Below, piece by piece: positions 6,824 to 13,001 of a DNA stretch of 13,001 nucleotides (within the stretch, counting starts at the first letter, position 1; each line of letters opens with the position of its first letter). Position numbers and translations under genes: made by a program. The notes beneath the pieces are model-generated. The model was not told the DNA's origin. It saw nothing but the letters and a program-made list of their open reading frames with translations, and did not search any database. This DNA is from Actinomycetes bacterium (GTDB lineage Bacteria; Actinomycetota; Actinomycetes; Actinomycetales; Cellulomonadaceae): contig JAJYTJ010000108.1 of the NCBI GenBank assembly GCA_021793115.1, positions 1 to 13,001 on the forward strand. Reading direction: 5' to 3'.

Positions 6824-8115
6824 GCACCACCACCGCGACCCCCGAGTCCGCGTCGGTCTCCTCGGACCTGCGGCACGTCGTCGTCGTCAGCCGCAAGACG
6901 CCCATCGCGCTCGCGGTCATCACCGCGCTGGCGGCGCTGCTCTACGGGTTCGGCTCGCGTCCCGGCTACACGCACTTCCGGTTCTCCGAGTACGGCGACC
7001 CCGTGCATGTCCCGACCCTCTCGGTCCATGGCATGTCGACTGCGTGGCTGAGCGTGGGCGTGCTCGTCGTCCTCGTGCTGGCCGCGGTCGGCTACGTCGC
7101 CGCGCAGCGCAAGGTCGCCGTGTGGGTGCCGCTCGTCTTCGCGCTCGTGGCCATCGTCGGCTTCCTCGGCTGGGCCGGGGCCGGGTCCACCGCCGAGTAC
7201 CCCGTGGTCTCGCTCGTCGGCGGCTCGGTGCTGCTGGCGGTCCCGCTCGTGTTCGGCGCGCTGGGTGGCGTCATCGGCGAGCGGGCCGGCGTGGTCAACA
7301 TCGCGATCGAGAGCCAGCTGCTCTTCGGAGCCTTCGGCGCGGCCATCGTCGGGTCGCTCACGCACAACCCGTACGTCGGGACGCTGGCGGCGATCATCGC
7401 GGGCGTGCTCGTCGCCCTGGTGCTCGGCGTGTTCGCCATCACGTACCGGGTGGACCAGATCATCGTCGGCGTCGTCCTCAACGTGCTGGTGTACGGCCTG
7501 ACCGACTTCCTGTACTCCGAGGTCCTGGTGCCCAACGGGACCACGCTCAACACCACGACGCGGTTCACGCGCCTGACGATCCCGGGGCTCTCCGACATCC
7601 CGGTCATCGGCCCGGCGCTCTTCCGCCAGACCCTCCTGGTGTACGTCATGTACATCGCGGTGCCGGTGGTGTGGTTCGCGCTGTACCGCACGCGGTGGGG
7701 CCTGCGGCTGCGCGCCGTGGGCGAGCACCCGCAGGCCGCCGACACGGTGGGCATCAAGGTGGCGCGCGTGCGGTACCGGGCGCTGGCCGTGGCCGGCGCG
7801 GTGGTGGGCATCGGCGGCGCGTTCTACACGGTGGTGTCGATCTCGTCCTTCGGGCGCGAGATGACCGCCGGCGCCGGGTACATCGCGCTCGCCGCGGTGA
7901 TCTTCGGCAAGTGGGACCCGGTGCGCGCCGCGCTCGCGGCGCTGCTCTTCGGCGCGGCGACCAACCTCCAGGGCACGCTGTCCGTGGTGGGCGCGCCGGT
8001 GCCCAGCCAGTTCATGCTCATGCTGCCGTACGTGGTGACGATCCTGGCCGTCGCCGGGTTCGTCGGGCGCTCGCGGGCGCCGGCGGCGGACGGCGCGCCG
8101 TACATCAAGGAGTGA
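6820..8115 (+). CDS. Nucleoside ABC transporter permease, subunit 2
   Basis: This 431-aa second permease (NupQ/YufQ-like, BPD_transp_2 family) would pair with the preceding subunit. The conserved core starts at ERAGVVNIAIESQ (154-166), a variant of the usual ERAGVVNIGLEG. The coupling loop GEHPQAADTVGIKV is at 301-314. Hydrophobic segments are visible near 28-44, 75-95, 98-119, 126-148, 158-177, 184-208, 213-232, 270-289, 318-340, 350-372 and 397-417. It is longer than the roughly 300-aa family core because of about 120 N-terminal residues containing extra hydrophobic segments. GGAGG (6808-6812) lies 7 nt before the ATG, which overlaps the preceding stop as ATGA. Cytidine deaminase starts after a single-base gap, tying import directly to catabolism. 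The family assignment is firm; the substrate is inferred from context. Confidence 0.93.
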   Translation: MSTTTATPESASVSSDLRHVVVVSRKTPIALAVITALAALLYGFGSRPGYTHFRFSEYGDPVHVPTLSVHGMSTAWLSVGVLVVLVLAAVGYVAAQRKVAVWVPLVFALVAIVGFLGWAGAGSTAEYPVVSLVGGSVLLAVPLVFGALGGVIGERAGVVNIAIESQLLFGAFGAAIVGSLTHNPYVGTLAAIIAGVLVALVLGVFAITYRVDQIIVGVVLNVLVYGLTDFLYSEVLVPNGTTLNTTTRFTRLTIPGLSDIPVIGPALFRQTLLVYVMYIAVPVVWFALYRTRWGLRLRAVGEHPQAADTVGIKVARVRYRALAVAGAVVGIGGAFYTVVSISSFGREMTAGAGYIALAAVIFGKWDPVRAALAALLFGAATNLQGTLSVVGAPVPSQFMLMLPYVVTILAVAGFVGRSRAPAADGAPYIKE

Positions 8116-8116
8116 C

Positions 8117-8515
8117 GTGACGGACGTCGACTGGGCCGCGCTGCGCGCGGCCGCCGCGGGCATGCTCCCGCACGCCTACGTGCCCTACTCGCGCTACCCG
8201 GTGGGTGCCGCCGCGCTCGTCGACGACGGCCGCGTGGTGACCGGCTGCAACGTGGAGAACGCCTCGTACGGCCTCACGCTGTGCGCCGAGTGCGGGCTCG
8301 TGTCGCAGCTGGTCGCCACCGGCGGTGGTCGGCTCGTCGCGTTCACGTGCGTCGACGGGCACGGCGACGTGCTGGCGCCGTGCGGCCGGTGCCGGCAGCT
8401 GTTGTTCGAGCACGGCGGGCGCGCGCTGCTCGTCGAGACCAAGGCGGGAGTGAGGACGATGGACGAGGTGCTGCCCGGCGCGTTCGGGCCCGACGACCTG
8501 GCGGCCTCGCGATGA
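8117..8515 (+). CDS. cdd: Cytidine deaminase
   Basis: This 132-aa enzyme is the small, homotetrameric type of cytidine deaminase, converting cytidine and deoxycytidine to uridine and deoxyuridine in the cytoplasm. Zinc ligands and the catalytic glutamate are visible as CAE (Cys56, Glu58) in GLTLCAECG and as PCGRCRQ (88-94; Cys89, Cys92). Substrate-binding residues appear in CNVENAS (44-50). The all-Cys zinc site is typical of the tetrameric form, against the His-Cys-Cys site of the dimeric E. coli enzyme. It begins at a GTG one base after the permease stop, with AAGGAG (8107-8112) inside the end of the permease gene at 4 nt spacing. Its stop overlaps the phosphorylase start (ATGA). Its product is a substrate for the next enzyme. 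Confidence 0.96.
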   Translation: MTDVDWAALRAAAAGMLPHAYVPYSRYPVGAAALVDDGRVVTGCNVENASYGLTLCAECGLVSQLVATGGGRLVAFTCVDGHGDVLAPCGRCRQLLFEHGGRALLVETKAGVRTMDEVLPGAFGPDDLAASR

Positions 8516-9840
8516 GCGAGCCGGAGGCCGGGGCAGCCGGCGGGCGCGCGCACGGCGCCGTGGAGCCGTTCGACGCGGTCGACGTCATCGTCGCCAAGCG
8601 CGACGGGCACCGGCTCACCGACCCGCAGATCGACTGGGTCGTCGACGCCTACACGCGCGGCGTGGTGGCCGACGAGCAGATGTCGGCCCTGGCGATGGCG
8701 ATCCTGCTCAACGGCATGTCACGCGAGGAGATCGCGCGGTGGACCGCCGCGATGATCGCCTCGGGGGAGCGGCTCGACTTCTCGGGCCTGGGCCGGCCCA
8801 CCGCGGACAAGCACTCGACCGGCGGCGTGGGCGACAAGATCACGCTGCCGCTGGCGCCGCTCGTCGCGACCTTCGGGGTGGCGGTGCCGCAGCTGTCCGG
8901 CCGCGGCCTGGGCCACACCGGCGGCACGCTCGACAAGCTCGAGTCGATCCCTGGCTGGCGCGCCGCCCTGACGAACGACGAGATGCTGGCCCAGCTGGGC
9001 GGCGTCGGCGCCGTCATCTGCGCCGCGGGCACCGGGCTGGCGCCGGCGGACCGCAAGCTCTACGCGCTGCGTGACGTCACCGGCACGGTCGAGGCGATCC
9101 CGCTCATCGCGAGCTCGATCATGAGCAAGAAGATCGCCGAGGGCACGGGCGCCCTGGTGCTCGACGTCAAGGTGGGCACGGGCGCGTTCATGCACGACGA
9201 GGCCCGCGCGCGCGAGCTCGCCGAGACCATGGTGGCGCTCGGCACCGACGCCGGGGTGACCACGGTCGCGCTGCTCACCGACATGAACACGCCCCTCGGC
9301 CTCACCGCGGGCAACGCCCTGGAGGTGCGGGAGTCGCTCGAGGTGCTCGCGGGGGGCGGGCCCGCGGACGTCGTCGAGCTCACGGTGGCGCTCGCCCGCG
9401 AGATGCTCGCCGCGGCCGGGCGGCCGGACGACGACCCGGCGGCGGCGCTGGCCGACGGACGCGCCATGGACTCGTGGCGCGCGATGATCCGGGCGCAGGG
9501 CGGCGATCCCGACGCGCCGCTGCCGGTGGCGCGCCACACGCAGGAGGTCCGGGCGTCCGCCGCCGGCGTGCTCGCCGAGGTCGACGCGATGGCCGTCGGC
9601 GTGGCGGCGTGGCGGCTCGGCGCGGGCCGCGCGCGCAAGGAGGACCCGGTGCAGGCCGGCGCCGGCGTGGAGCTGTGCGCCAAGCCGGGCGACCGCGTCG
9701 CCGCCGGCCAGGTGCTCGCGCGGCTGCACACCGACACCCCGGACCGGTTCGCGCGCGCCGAGCAGGCGCTCGGGGACACGTTCATCGTGCGCGACCAGGC
9801 GCCGGAACGCCGGCCGCTCATCCTCGGCCGCATCGCCTGA
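8512..9840 (+). CDS. deoA: Thymidine / pyrimidine-nucleoside phosphorylase
   Basis: This 442-aa class II nucleoside phosphorylase cleaves thymidine, deoxyuridine and possibly uridine with phosphate to give the base and (deoxy)ribose-1-phosphate. The phosphate loop KHSTGGVGDK is at 100-109 and the family signature SGRGLGHTGGTLDKLE at 129-144. The pyrimidine-contacting residues of E. coli DeoA (Arg171, Ser186, Lys190) correspond to Arg187, Ser202 and Lys206, in LYALRDVT and IASSIMSKK. The length matches the family, including the C-terminal pyrimidine-phosphorylase domain. The start at 8512 is the ATGA overlap with cdd; the first 17 residues are poorly conserved-looking. No strong SD is seen, so translation probably relies on coupling to cdd. 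Uridine activity (Pdp versus DeoA) cannot be settled from sequence; the Cdd neighbour makes a broad pyrimidine role plausible. Confidence 0.94.
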   Translation: MSEPEAGAAGGRAHGAVEPFDAVDVIVAKRDGHRLTDPQIDWVVDAYTRGVVADEQMSALAMAILLNGMSREEIARWTAAMIASGERLDFSGLGRPTADKHSTGGVGDKITLPLAPLVATFGVAVPQLSGRGLGHTGGTLDKLESIPGWRAALTNDEMLAQLGGVGAVICAAGTGLAPADRKLYALRDVTGTVEAIPLIASSIMSKKIAEGTGALVLDVKVGTGAFMHDEARARELAETMVALGTDAGVTTVALLTDMNTPLGLTAGNALEVRESLEVLAGGGPADVVELTVALAREMLAAAGRPDDDPAAALADGRAMDSWRAMIRAQGGDPDAPLPVARHTQEVRASAAGVLAEVDAMAVGVAAWRLGAGRARKEDPVQAGAGVELCAKPGDRVAAGQVLARLHTDTPDRFARAEQALGDTFIVRDQAPERRPLILGRIA

Positions 9841-9848
9841 GCCCCGCC

Positions 9849-9885
9849 GGGCGGCGGAGTCTAGGCGCTGCCCGGCCCGCCGCCC
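9849..9885 (+). terminator. GC-rich hairpin downstream of deoA
   Basis: GGGCGGCGG (9849-9857) pairs perfectly with CCGCCGCCC (9877-9885) across a 19-nt loop, starting 8 nt after the deoA stop. There is no U-tract. Position at the end of the uptake/cdd/deoA run suggests a terminator or an mRNA 3'-end stabiliser, but a GC-rich sequence can make such a stem by chance. Confidence 0.35.
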
Positions 9886-9971
9886 CAGGGACCTGTGGGG
9901 GTGGCATGGCCCGGGTCGCCGGGTGAGGATGGGGGTGCTCGATGATGAGCATGCCGGAGGAAGGGGCGCAC

Positions 9972-10202
9972 ATGAGCACCGTTCCTGGACCCGAGGCCTG
10001 GCGGGACGCCGGCCTCGCGCCGATGGAGCCCGACGAACCTCGCCGGCTGGGCGACGAGGAGCCCGCGCCTGGTGAGCACGCGGCCGAGGACTACGACCCT
10101 GCGTTCGCGCGCGCCGACCGTGAGGGGCGGGCGGACGAGGCGGACGTGGTCGAGCAGGACACCGAGGTGCCGCTCGACGACGACGTGGCCACCGACGAGT
10201 GA
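9972..10202 (+). CDS. Small acidic protein of unknown function
   Basis: This 76-aa protein is not recognised as a member of a functionally characterised family. About a third of its residues are Asp or Glu (25), against six Arg and no Lys, so it should be strongly acidic. The Pro-, Gly- and charge-rich composition, with no hydrophobic segment, suggests a largely disordered cytoplasmic protein. The C-terminal third, DEADVVEQDTEVPLDDD, resembles Asp/Glu-rich EAD-x-x-EQ tails I associate with small uncharacterised actinobacterial proteins; this is recollection, not a search. The ATG at 9972 was chosen because GGAGGAAGG (9956-9964) lies 7 nt upstream. ATGs at 9942, 9945 and 9951 are in frame, but the last two would place that SD inside the gene. 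It sits alone between two salvage units, 131 bp after deoA and 34 bp before add, and shares their strand. Third positions are G/C-rich throughout, supporting real coding. Confidence 0.7.
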   Translation: MSTVPGPEAWRDAGLAPMEPDEPRRLGDEEPAPGEHAAEDYDPAFARADREGRADEADVVEQDTEVPLDDDVATDE

Positions 10203-10224
10203 CGGCGTACCGGGACGACGGCAC

Positions 10225-10230
10225 TACGGT
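10225..10230 (+). promoter_or_regulatory. Candidate -10 box for leaderless adenosine deaminase transcript
   Basis: TACGGT fits the actinobacterial -10 pattern TANNNT and ends 6 nt before the add ATG at 10237, placing the expected transcription start on the start codon. A weak -35-like GTGACG (10199-10204) is present but 20 nt away. Only a poor SD (GGTGAG, 3-nt spacing) precedes the ATG. This suggests that add-deoC has its own promoter. Confidence 0.45.
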
Positions 10231-10236
10231 GAGCGC

Positions 10237-11385
10237 ATGGTGAGCCAGCCGGACCCGGGCGAGTCGCCCGAGGGGTCCTCCGGGGTCTCGTCCGCCGACG
10301 ACGAGCGGCGGCGGGACCTGCTGGCCGCCATCCCGTCGCTGCCCAAGGTGCTGCTGCACGACCACCTCGACGGCGGCGTGCGTCCGGCCACCGTGGTGGA
10401 CCTCGCCGCCGGCCTGGGGCACGCGCTGCCCGCCACGGACCCCGACGAGCTCGGCGCGTGGTTCCGGGACGCCGCCTACTCCGGCTCGCTCGAGCGGTAC
10501 CTCGAGACGTTCACGCACACGGCCGGCGTCATGCAGACCGCCGAGGGGCTGCGGCGGGTGGCCCGCGAGGCTGCGCTCGACCTCGCCGCCGACGGCGTGG
10601 TCTACGCCGAGTCGCGGTTCGCGCCCGAGCTGCACACCGAGCAGGGGCTGAGCCCGGCGCAGGTGGTCGACGCCGTGCTCGAGGGGTTCGACGAGGGCAT
10701 GCGCGAGTCCGCCACGGCGGGTCGTCCGATCGTCGTGCGCGCGCTGCTGACGGCGATGCGCCAGAACGACCGCTGGCAGGAGATCGGCGAGCTCGCCGTG
10801 GCGCGGCGCGACGAGGGCGTCGTCGGGTTCGACCTGGCGGGACCCGAGGCCGGGTTCCCGCCGGACCGGCACGCGGCGGCGTTCGACCTCGTGCGCGGCG
10901 CCTGGCTGCCCGCGACCGTGCACGCCGGCGAGGCGGACGGGCCGGCGTCGATCGCCGCCGCGCTCCGGGTGGGCGCGTGCCGGCTGGGGCACGGCATGCG
11001 CATCGCCGACGACGTCGACGGCGACCGGCTCGGGCCGCTCGCGCACTGGGTGCGCGACCGTCGGGTGGCGCTCGAGATCTGCCCGACGAGCAACGTGCAC
11101 ACGGGCGGCGCGCCGTCGGTGGCGGATCACCCCGTCACGCACCTGCTCCGTCTCGGCTTCGCCGTGACGGTCAACACCGACAACCGCCTGCAGTCCGGCA
11201 CGTCGATGAGCGCGGAGTTCGCCGCGCTCGTCGAGCACGCCGGCTGGACCCTGGCGGACCTGCGGCAGGTCACGCTGACCGCCGCGCACCACGCGTTCGT
11301 CCACGAGGACGCACGGACCGCACTCATCGACGAGATCATCACTCCCGGGTACGCCCGGGCCGGTGGCGGGAGGCACCAGGCATGA
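10237..11385 (+). CDS. add: Adenosine deaminase
   Basis: This 382-aa metal-dependent hydrolase converts adenosine and deoxyadenosine to inosine and deoxyinosine in the cytoplasm. The zinc-binding HDH (His41, His43) sits in LLHDHLDGG. The substrate-binding AGPE is at 201-204, the catalytic HAGE (His229, Glu232) in [14 protein letters not shown] at 249-253 (active-site His252) and [10 protein letters not shown] at 281-290. NTDN (313-316) gives zinc ligand Asp315 with Asn316 where mouse ADA has Asp296, so the purine N7 contact may differ. The first 33 residues are Ser/Gly/Asp-rich and probably disordered. The ATG at 10237 was chosen over the longer frame from 10072 because that extension overlaps the acidic-protein gene in another frame and is Arg/Thr-rich, whereas a -10 box lies just upstream of 10237. 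The stop overlaps deoC (ATGA). Confidence 0.94.
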   Translation: MVSQPDPGESPEGSSGVSSADDERRRDLLAAIPSLPKVLLHDHLDGGVRPATVVDLAAGLGHALPATDPDELGAWFRDAAYSGSLERYLETFTHTAGVMQTAEGLRRVAREAALDLAADGVVYAESRFAPELHTEQGLSPAQVVDAVLEGFDEGMRESATAGRPIVVRALLTAMRQNDRWQEIGELAVARRDEGVVGFDLAGPEAGFPPDRHAAAFDLVRGAWLPATVHAGEADGPASIAAALRVGACRLGHGMRIADDVDGDRLGPLAHWVRDRRVALEICPTSNVHTGGAPSVADHPVTHLLRLGFAVTVNTDNRLQSGTSMSAEFAALVEHAGWTLADLRQVTLTAAHHAFVHEDARTALIDEIITPGYARAGGGRHQA

Positions 11386-12128
11386 ACCACAACATCACCA
11401 TCGAGAGCGGCCACCGGCCGCTCGACGCGGCGGCGCTCGCCACCTTCATCGACCACACGCTGCTCAAGCCCGAGGCGACGCGGGCCGACGTGCAGCACGC
11501 GGTCGACGAGGCGGTGCAGCTGGGCGCGTACTCGGTGTGCGTGTCGCCGTCGTTCCTGCCGCTGGACGTCCCGGTGGACGAGGACGGCAAGCGCAAGGTC
11601 CGCGTCACCACGGTGGTCGGCTTCCCGTCCGGCAAGCACACGAGCGCCGTCAAGGCCGCCGAGGCGGCGCGAGCCGTGGCCGACGGCGCCGACGAGGTCG
11701 ACATGGTCATCGACATCGGCGCGGCCAAGGAGCGCCGGTTCGCGGACGTCGAGGCGGACATCCTCGCGGTGCGTGCCGCGGCCCCCCGCCCCACCGTGCT
11801 CAAGGTGATCCTCGAGACGGCGGCGCTGTCCGACCACGAGATCATCGAGTCGTGCCGCGCCGCGGCGGCGGCCGGCGCCGACTACGTGAAGACGTCGACC
11901 GGCTTCCACCCCGCGGGCGGCGCCTCGGTGCGTGCGGTGGACATCATGGCCGGCACCATCGGCGGGCGGCTGGGGATCAAGGCGTCCGGTGGCATCCGCA
12001 CCGCGGCCGACGCGATCGCGATGATCAACGCCGGGGCCACGCGGCTCGGCATCTCGGCCACGGCGGCCGTGCTCGCCGGCCTCGACGAGCAGCCCGGCGC
12101 GGACGCCCCGGCCGACACGAGCTACTGA
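11382..12128 (+). CDS. deoC: Deoxyribose-phosphate aldolase
   Basis: This 248-aa class I aldolase cleaves 2-deoxyribose-5-phosphate into acetaldehyde and glyceraldehyde-3-phosphate, the last step of deoxynucleoside catabolism. It is a TIM barrel with recognisable strands: [11 protein letters not shown] (23-33), [11 protein letters not shown] (78-88), [10 protein letters not shown] (105-114), VLKVILE (139-145), YVKTSTGF (168-175) and [10 protein letters not shown] (198-207). Catalytic residues are the Schiff-base Lys170, with Asp107 and Lys200, matching E. coli Asp102/Lys167/Lys201. The length is standard. The ATG at 11382 overlaps the add stop (ATGA), with GGGAGG (11368-11373) 8 nt upstream. 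It is the final gene of the + strand run and faces the phosphomutase gene across the repeat-rich gap. Confidence 0.96.
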   Translation: MNHNITIESGHRPLDAAALATFIDHTLLKPEATRADVQHAVDEAVQLGAYSVCVSPSFLPLDVPVDEDGKRKVRVTTVVGFPSGKHTSAVKAAEAARAVADGADEVDMVIDIGAAKERRFADVEADILAVRAAAPRPTVLKVILETAALSDHEIIESCRAAAAAGADYVKTSTGFHPAGGASVRAVDIMAGTIGGRLGIKASGGIRTAADAIAMINAGATRLGISATAAVLAGLDEQPGADAPADTSY

Positions 12129-12138
12129 CCGCCGCCGG

Positions 12139-12153
12139 AGGGGGCCGACCCCT
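12139..12153 (+). terminator. Small hairpin after deoC
   Basis: AGGGG (12139-12143) pairs with CCCCT (12149-12153) around a 5-nt loop, 11 nt after the deoC stop. There is no U-tract. It could help end the add-deoC transcript, but the short stem in GC-rich DNA makes this weak. Confidence 0.25.
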
Positions 12154-12211
12154 GCCTGGACGCGGGGCCCGTGGTCCGGAGCCGACGGTTCCACCCCGAC
12201 CCCGTCATGTG

Positions 12212-12277
12212 GACGTCAGTGGAGCCGATTGACGTGTCGTCCGGCGTGTCGCACGCATGTCGGCTCCACTGATCGTC
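12212..12277. repeat. Imperfect inverted repeat with nested hairpin, sharing the GGCTCCACTG motif
   Basis: TCAGTGGAGCCGA (12216-12228) is perfectly inverted at 12260-12272 (TCGGCTCCACTGA). Allowing one bulged T, the match extends outward to GACGTC/CGTC, giving arms 12212-12228 and 12260-12277. The 31-nt centre contains a second hairpin, GCGTG-tcg-CACGC (12244-12256), and a direct repeat CGTGTCG (12233-12239, 12245-12251). The right arm is also the first unit of the tandem array that follows, so the left arm is a solitary inverted copy of that unit. It could be a terminator between convergent genes or the end of a degenerate mobile element. Confidence 0.7.
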
Positions 12278-12486
12278 AGGTGGCTCCGGTGATGCGCCGG
12301 ATGGCTCCACTGGGTGCCGGGGGGCTCCACTGGTGTGCCGAACGGCTCCACCGGGTGCCAACGGGCTCCGGTGATGCGCCGGATGGCTCCACCGGGTGCC
12401 GGGGGGCTCCACTGGTGTGCCGAACGGCTCCACCGGGTGCCAACGGGCTCCGGTGATGGGTCGGGTGGCTCCCCACTGATGGGTGG
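12262..12486. repeat. Tandem array of 11 GGCTCC-headed units with 20/21-bp alternation
   Basis: GGCTCC recurs at 12262, 12282, 12303, 12323, 12344, 12364, 12385, 12405, 12426, 12446 and 12467; the ten spacings alternate strictly 20, 21, 20, 21 and so on. Four consecutive units form an 82-bp block: 12282-12363 is repeated at 12364-12445 with a single difference (T12311 versus C12393), and the unit at 12446 begins a third, diverging copy. The 20-bp units mostly follow GGCTCCACYGGGTGCC; the 21-bp units have one extra base near TGGTGTGCC or TGATGCGCC. The last unit, from 12467, is degenerate. Since 41 and 82 are not multiples of three, this is not a coding repeat, and no spacers separate the units, so it is not CRISPR. 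It occupies most of the 409-bp gap between convergent genes (12129-12537). Function is unknown. Confidence 0.9.
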
Positions 12487-12537
12487 ATCGAGTGGTGGGC
12501 GGTGGGTGGCCGCGGTGGAGGCGGGGCGGCGCTCCGG

Positions 12538-13001
12538 TCACCCCTCCGGGAGGTCCAGCGCGGTGCGGACGTCGCCCGCCAGGGCGTCCAGGCGGGCGCG
12601 CGCCGTGGCGCGGGCGGCGGCGACGGCCTCGTCGGGCGCGTCCGGCGCCAGCGGCACCACGACCTCGAGGTAGCACTTGACCTTCGGCTCGGTGCCGCTG
12701 GGCCGCACGACGACCCGGTCGTCCGCCGCCGTGAAGAGCCGGAACCCGTCGGTGGGCAGCAGGCCGTCCACGCCTGCCGAGAGGTCGGTGACCGTGGTGA
12801 CGGGCGAGCCGGCGAGAGCCGTCGGCGCGGCCGCGCGCAGCCTGTCGATCACCGCGGCGATCTTGCCCGGGTCGTCGAAGCGCGCCGCGACCTGGCCGGT
12901 GAGGTACAGCCCGTGCCGGCGGGCGATCGCGTCCAGCTCGTCGACCAGCCCGCGCCCCTGCGCCTTGAGCGCGGCCGCGAGGGTCGCCACGCGCACGGAC
13001 G
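12538..13001 (-). CDS. Phosphohexomutase-family protein, C-terminal part (phosphomannomutase / phosphopentomutase-like)
   Basis: Only the last roughly 154 codons lie in the window; the frame runs off the right edge, so the start is not seen and the GTG at 12996 is not a credible one. Near the C-terminus, RVVVRPSGTEPKVKCYLEVV contains the RPSGTEPK phosphate-binding loop that defines domain 4 of the alpha-D-phosphohexomutase superfamily. Upstream is domain-3-like sequence (VATLAAALKAQGRGLVDELDAI, then HGLYLTG). Family members move phosphate between C1 and C6, or C1 and C5 in PGM2-like enzymes. Next to nucleoside phosphorylase and deoC, a phosphopentomutase role is plausible; mycobacterial pmmB similarly lies beside deoD. 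The gene is convergent with deoC, and the metal and phosphoserine domains are out of view, so substrate cannot be fixed. The family call is firm. Confidence 0.88.
   Translation of the reverse strand, partial: SVRVATLAAALKAQGRGLVDELDAIARRHGLYLTGQVAARFDDPGKIAAVIDRLRAAAPTALAGSPVTTVTDLSAGVDGLLPTDGFRLFTAADDRVVVRPSGTEPKVKCYLEVVVPLAPDAPDEAVAAARATARARLDALAGDVRTALDLPEG

Noticed and set aside
10072..10236. N-terminal extension of adenosine deaminase
   Set aside because: The 55 extra residues are Arg/Thr-rich, overlap the acidic-protein gene in another frame, and lie upstream of a plausible -10 box for a start at 10237.
8719..11376. Minus-strand open frame of 885 codons opposite deoA, the acidic protein and add
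   Set aside because: It is a shadow frame from high GC: Arg/His/Asp-rich, no domain, and it covers three well-supported + strand genes and their intergenic gaps.
12262..12486. Tandem units as a CRISPR array
   Set aside because: Units are contiguous, 20-21 bp, with no unique spacers between them and no cas genes nearby.
12122..12676. Minus-strand open frame of 184 codons across the repeat array
   Set aside because: It is produced by Pro/Gly/His-rich translation of the 41/82-bp repeat, whose length is not a multiple of three, and it overlaps the real phosphomutase gene. Short + strand frames at 12229-12456 and 12314-12673 are the same artefact.

Overview
The window looks chromosomal, from a very high-GC actinobacterium, most like Cellulomonas or another Micrococcales genus. 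The reasons are the extreme G/C bias at third codon positions, GTG starts, promoter -10 boxes placed for leaderless transcripts, and an actinobacterial gene order. The genus is an inference. All complete genes are on the + strand; one partial gene at the right edge is on the - strand.

Layout. Positions 1-140 are a non-coding regulatory stretch packed with short palindromes. A mannose-1-phosphate guanylyltransferase gene (141-1277) and an M20D amidohydrolase gene (1291-2610) follow, 13 bp apart. After a 244-bp promoter-bearing gap comes a nucleoside uptake and catabolism run. It starts with a BMP-family substrate-binding lipoprotein (2855-3964) and a strong 14-bp intercistronic hairpin (3971-4010). 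Next are a double-domain ABC ATPase (4050-5561), two permeases (5558-6823, 6820-8115), cytidine deaminase (8117-8515) and thymidine/pyrimidine-nucleoside phosphorylase (8512-9840). Junctions are ATGA overlaps or 1-bp gaps. A small acidic protein of unknown function (9972-10202) separates this from a second transcription unit, adenosine deaminase (10237-11385) and deoxyribose-phosphate aldolase (11382-12128), also joined by ATGA. At the right edge, convergent, is the C-terminal part of a phosphohexomutase-family protein (12538-13001).

How they work together. The lipoprotein captures (deoxy)nucleosides and the ABC complex imports them. Cdd and Add deaminate cytidine-type and adenosine-type nucleosides. 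The phosphorylase splits pyrimidine nucleosides into base and (deoxy)ribose-1-phosphate, a phosphomutase would move the phosphate to C5, and DeoC cleaves deoxyribose-5-phosphate to acetaldehyde and glyceraldehyde-3-phosphate. The partial phosphomutase is a good candidate for the phosphopentomutase step. No purine nucleoside phosphorylase or regulator is visible; either could lie outside the window.

The least explained element is the 409-bp gap between deoC and the phosphomutase gene. It holds eleven GGCTCC-headed units spaced alternately 20 and 21 bp, organised as a near-perfect 82-bp tandem duplication, next to an inverted copy of the same motif that forms a long imperfect hairpin. I do not see a wholly new enzymatic system; the protein-coding part is a compact salvage locus of known families.
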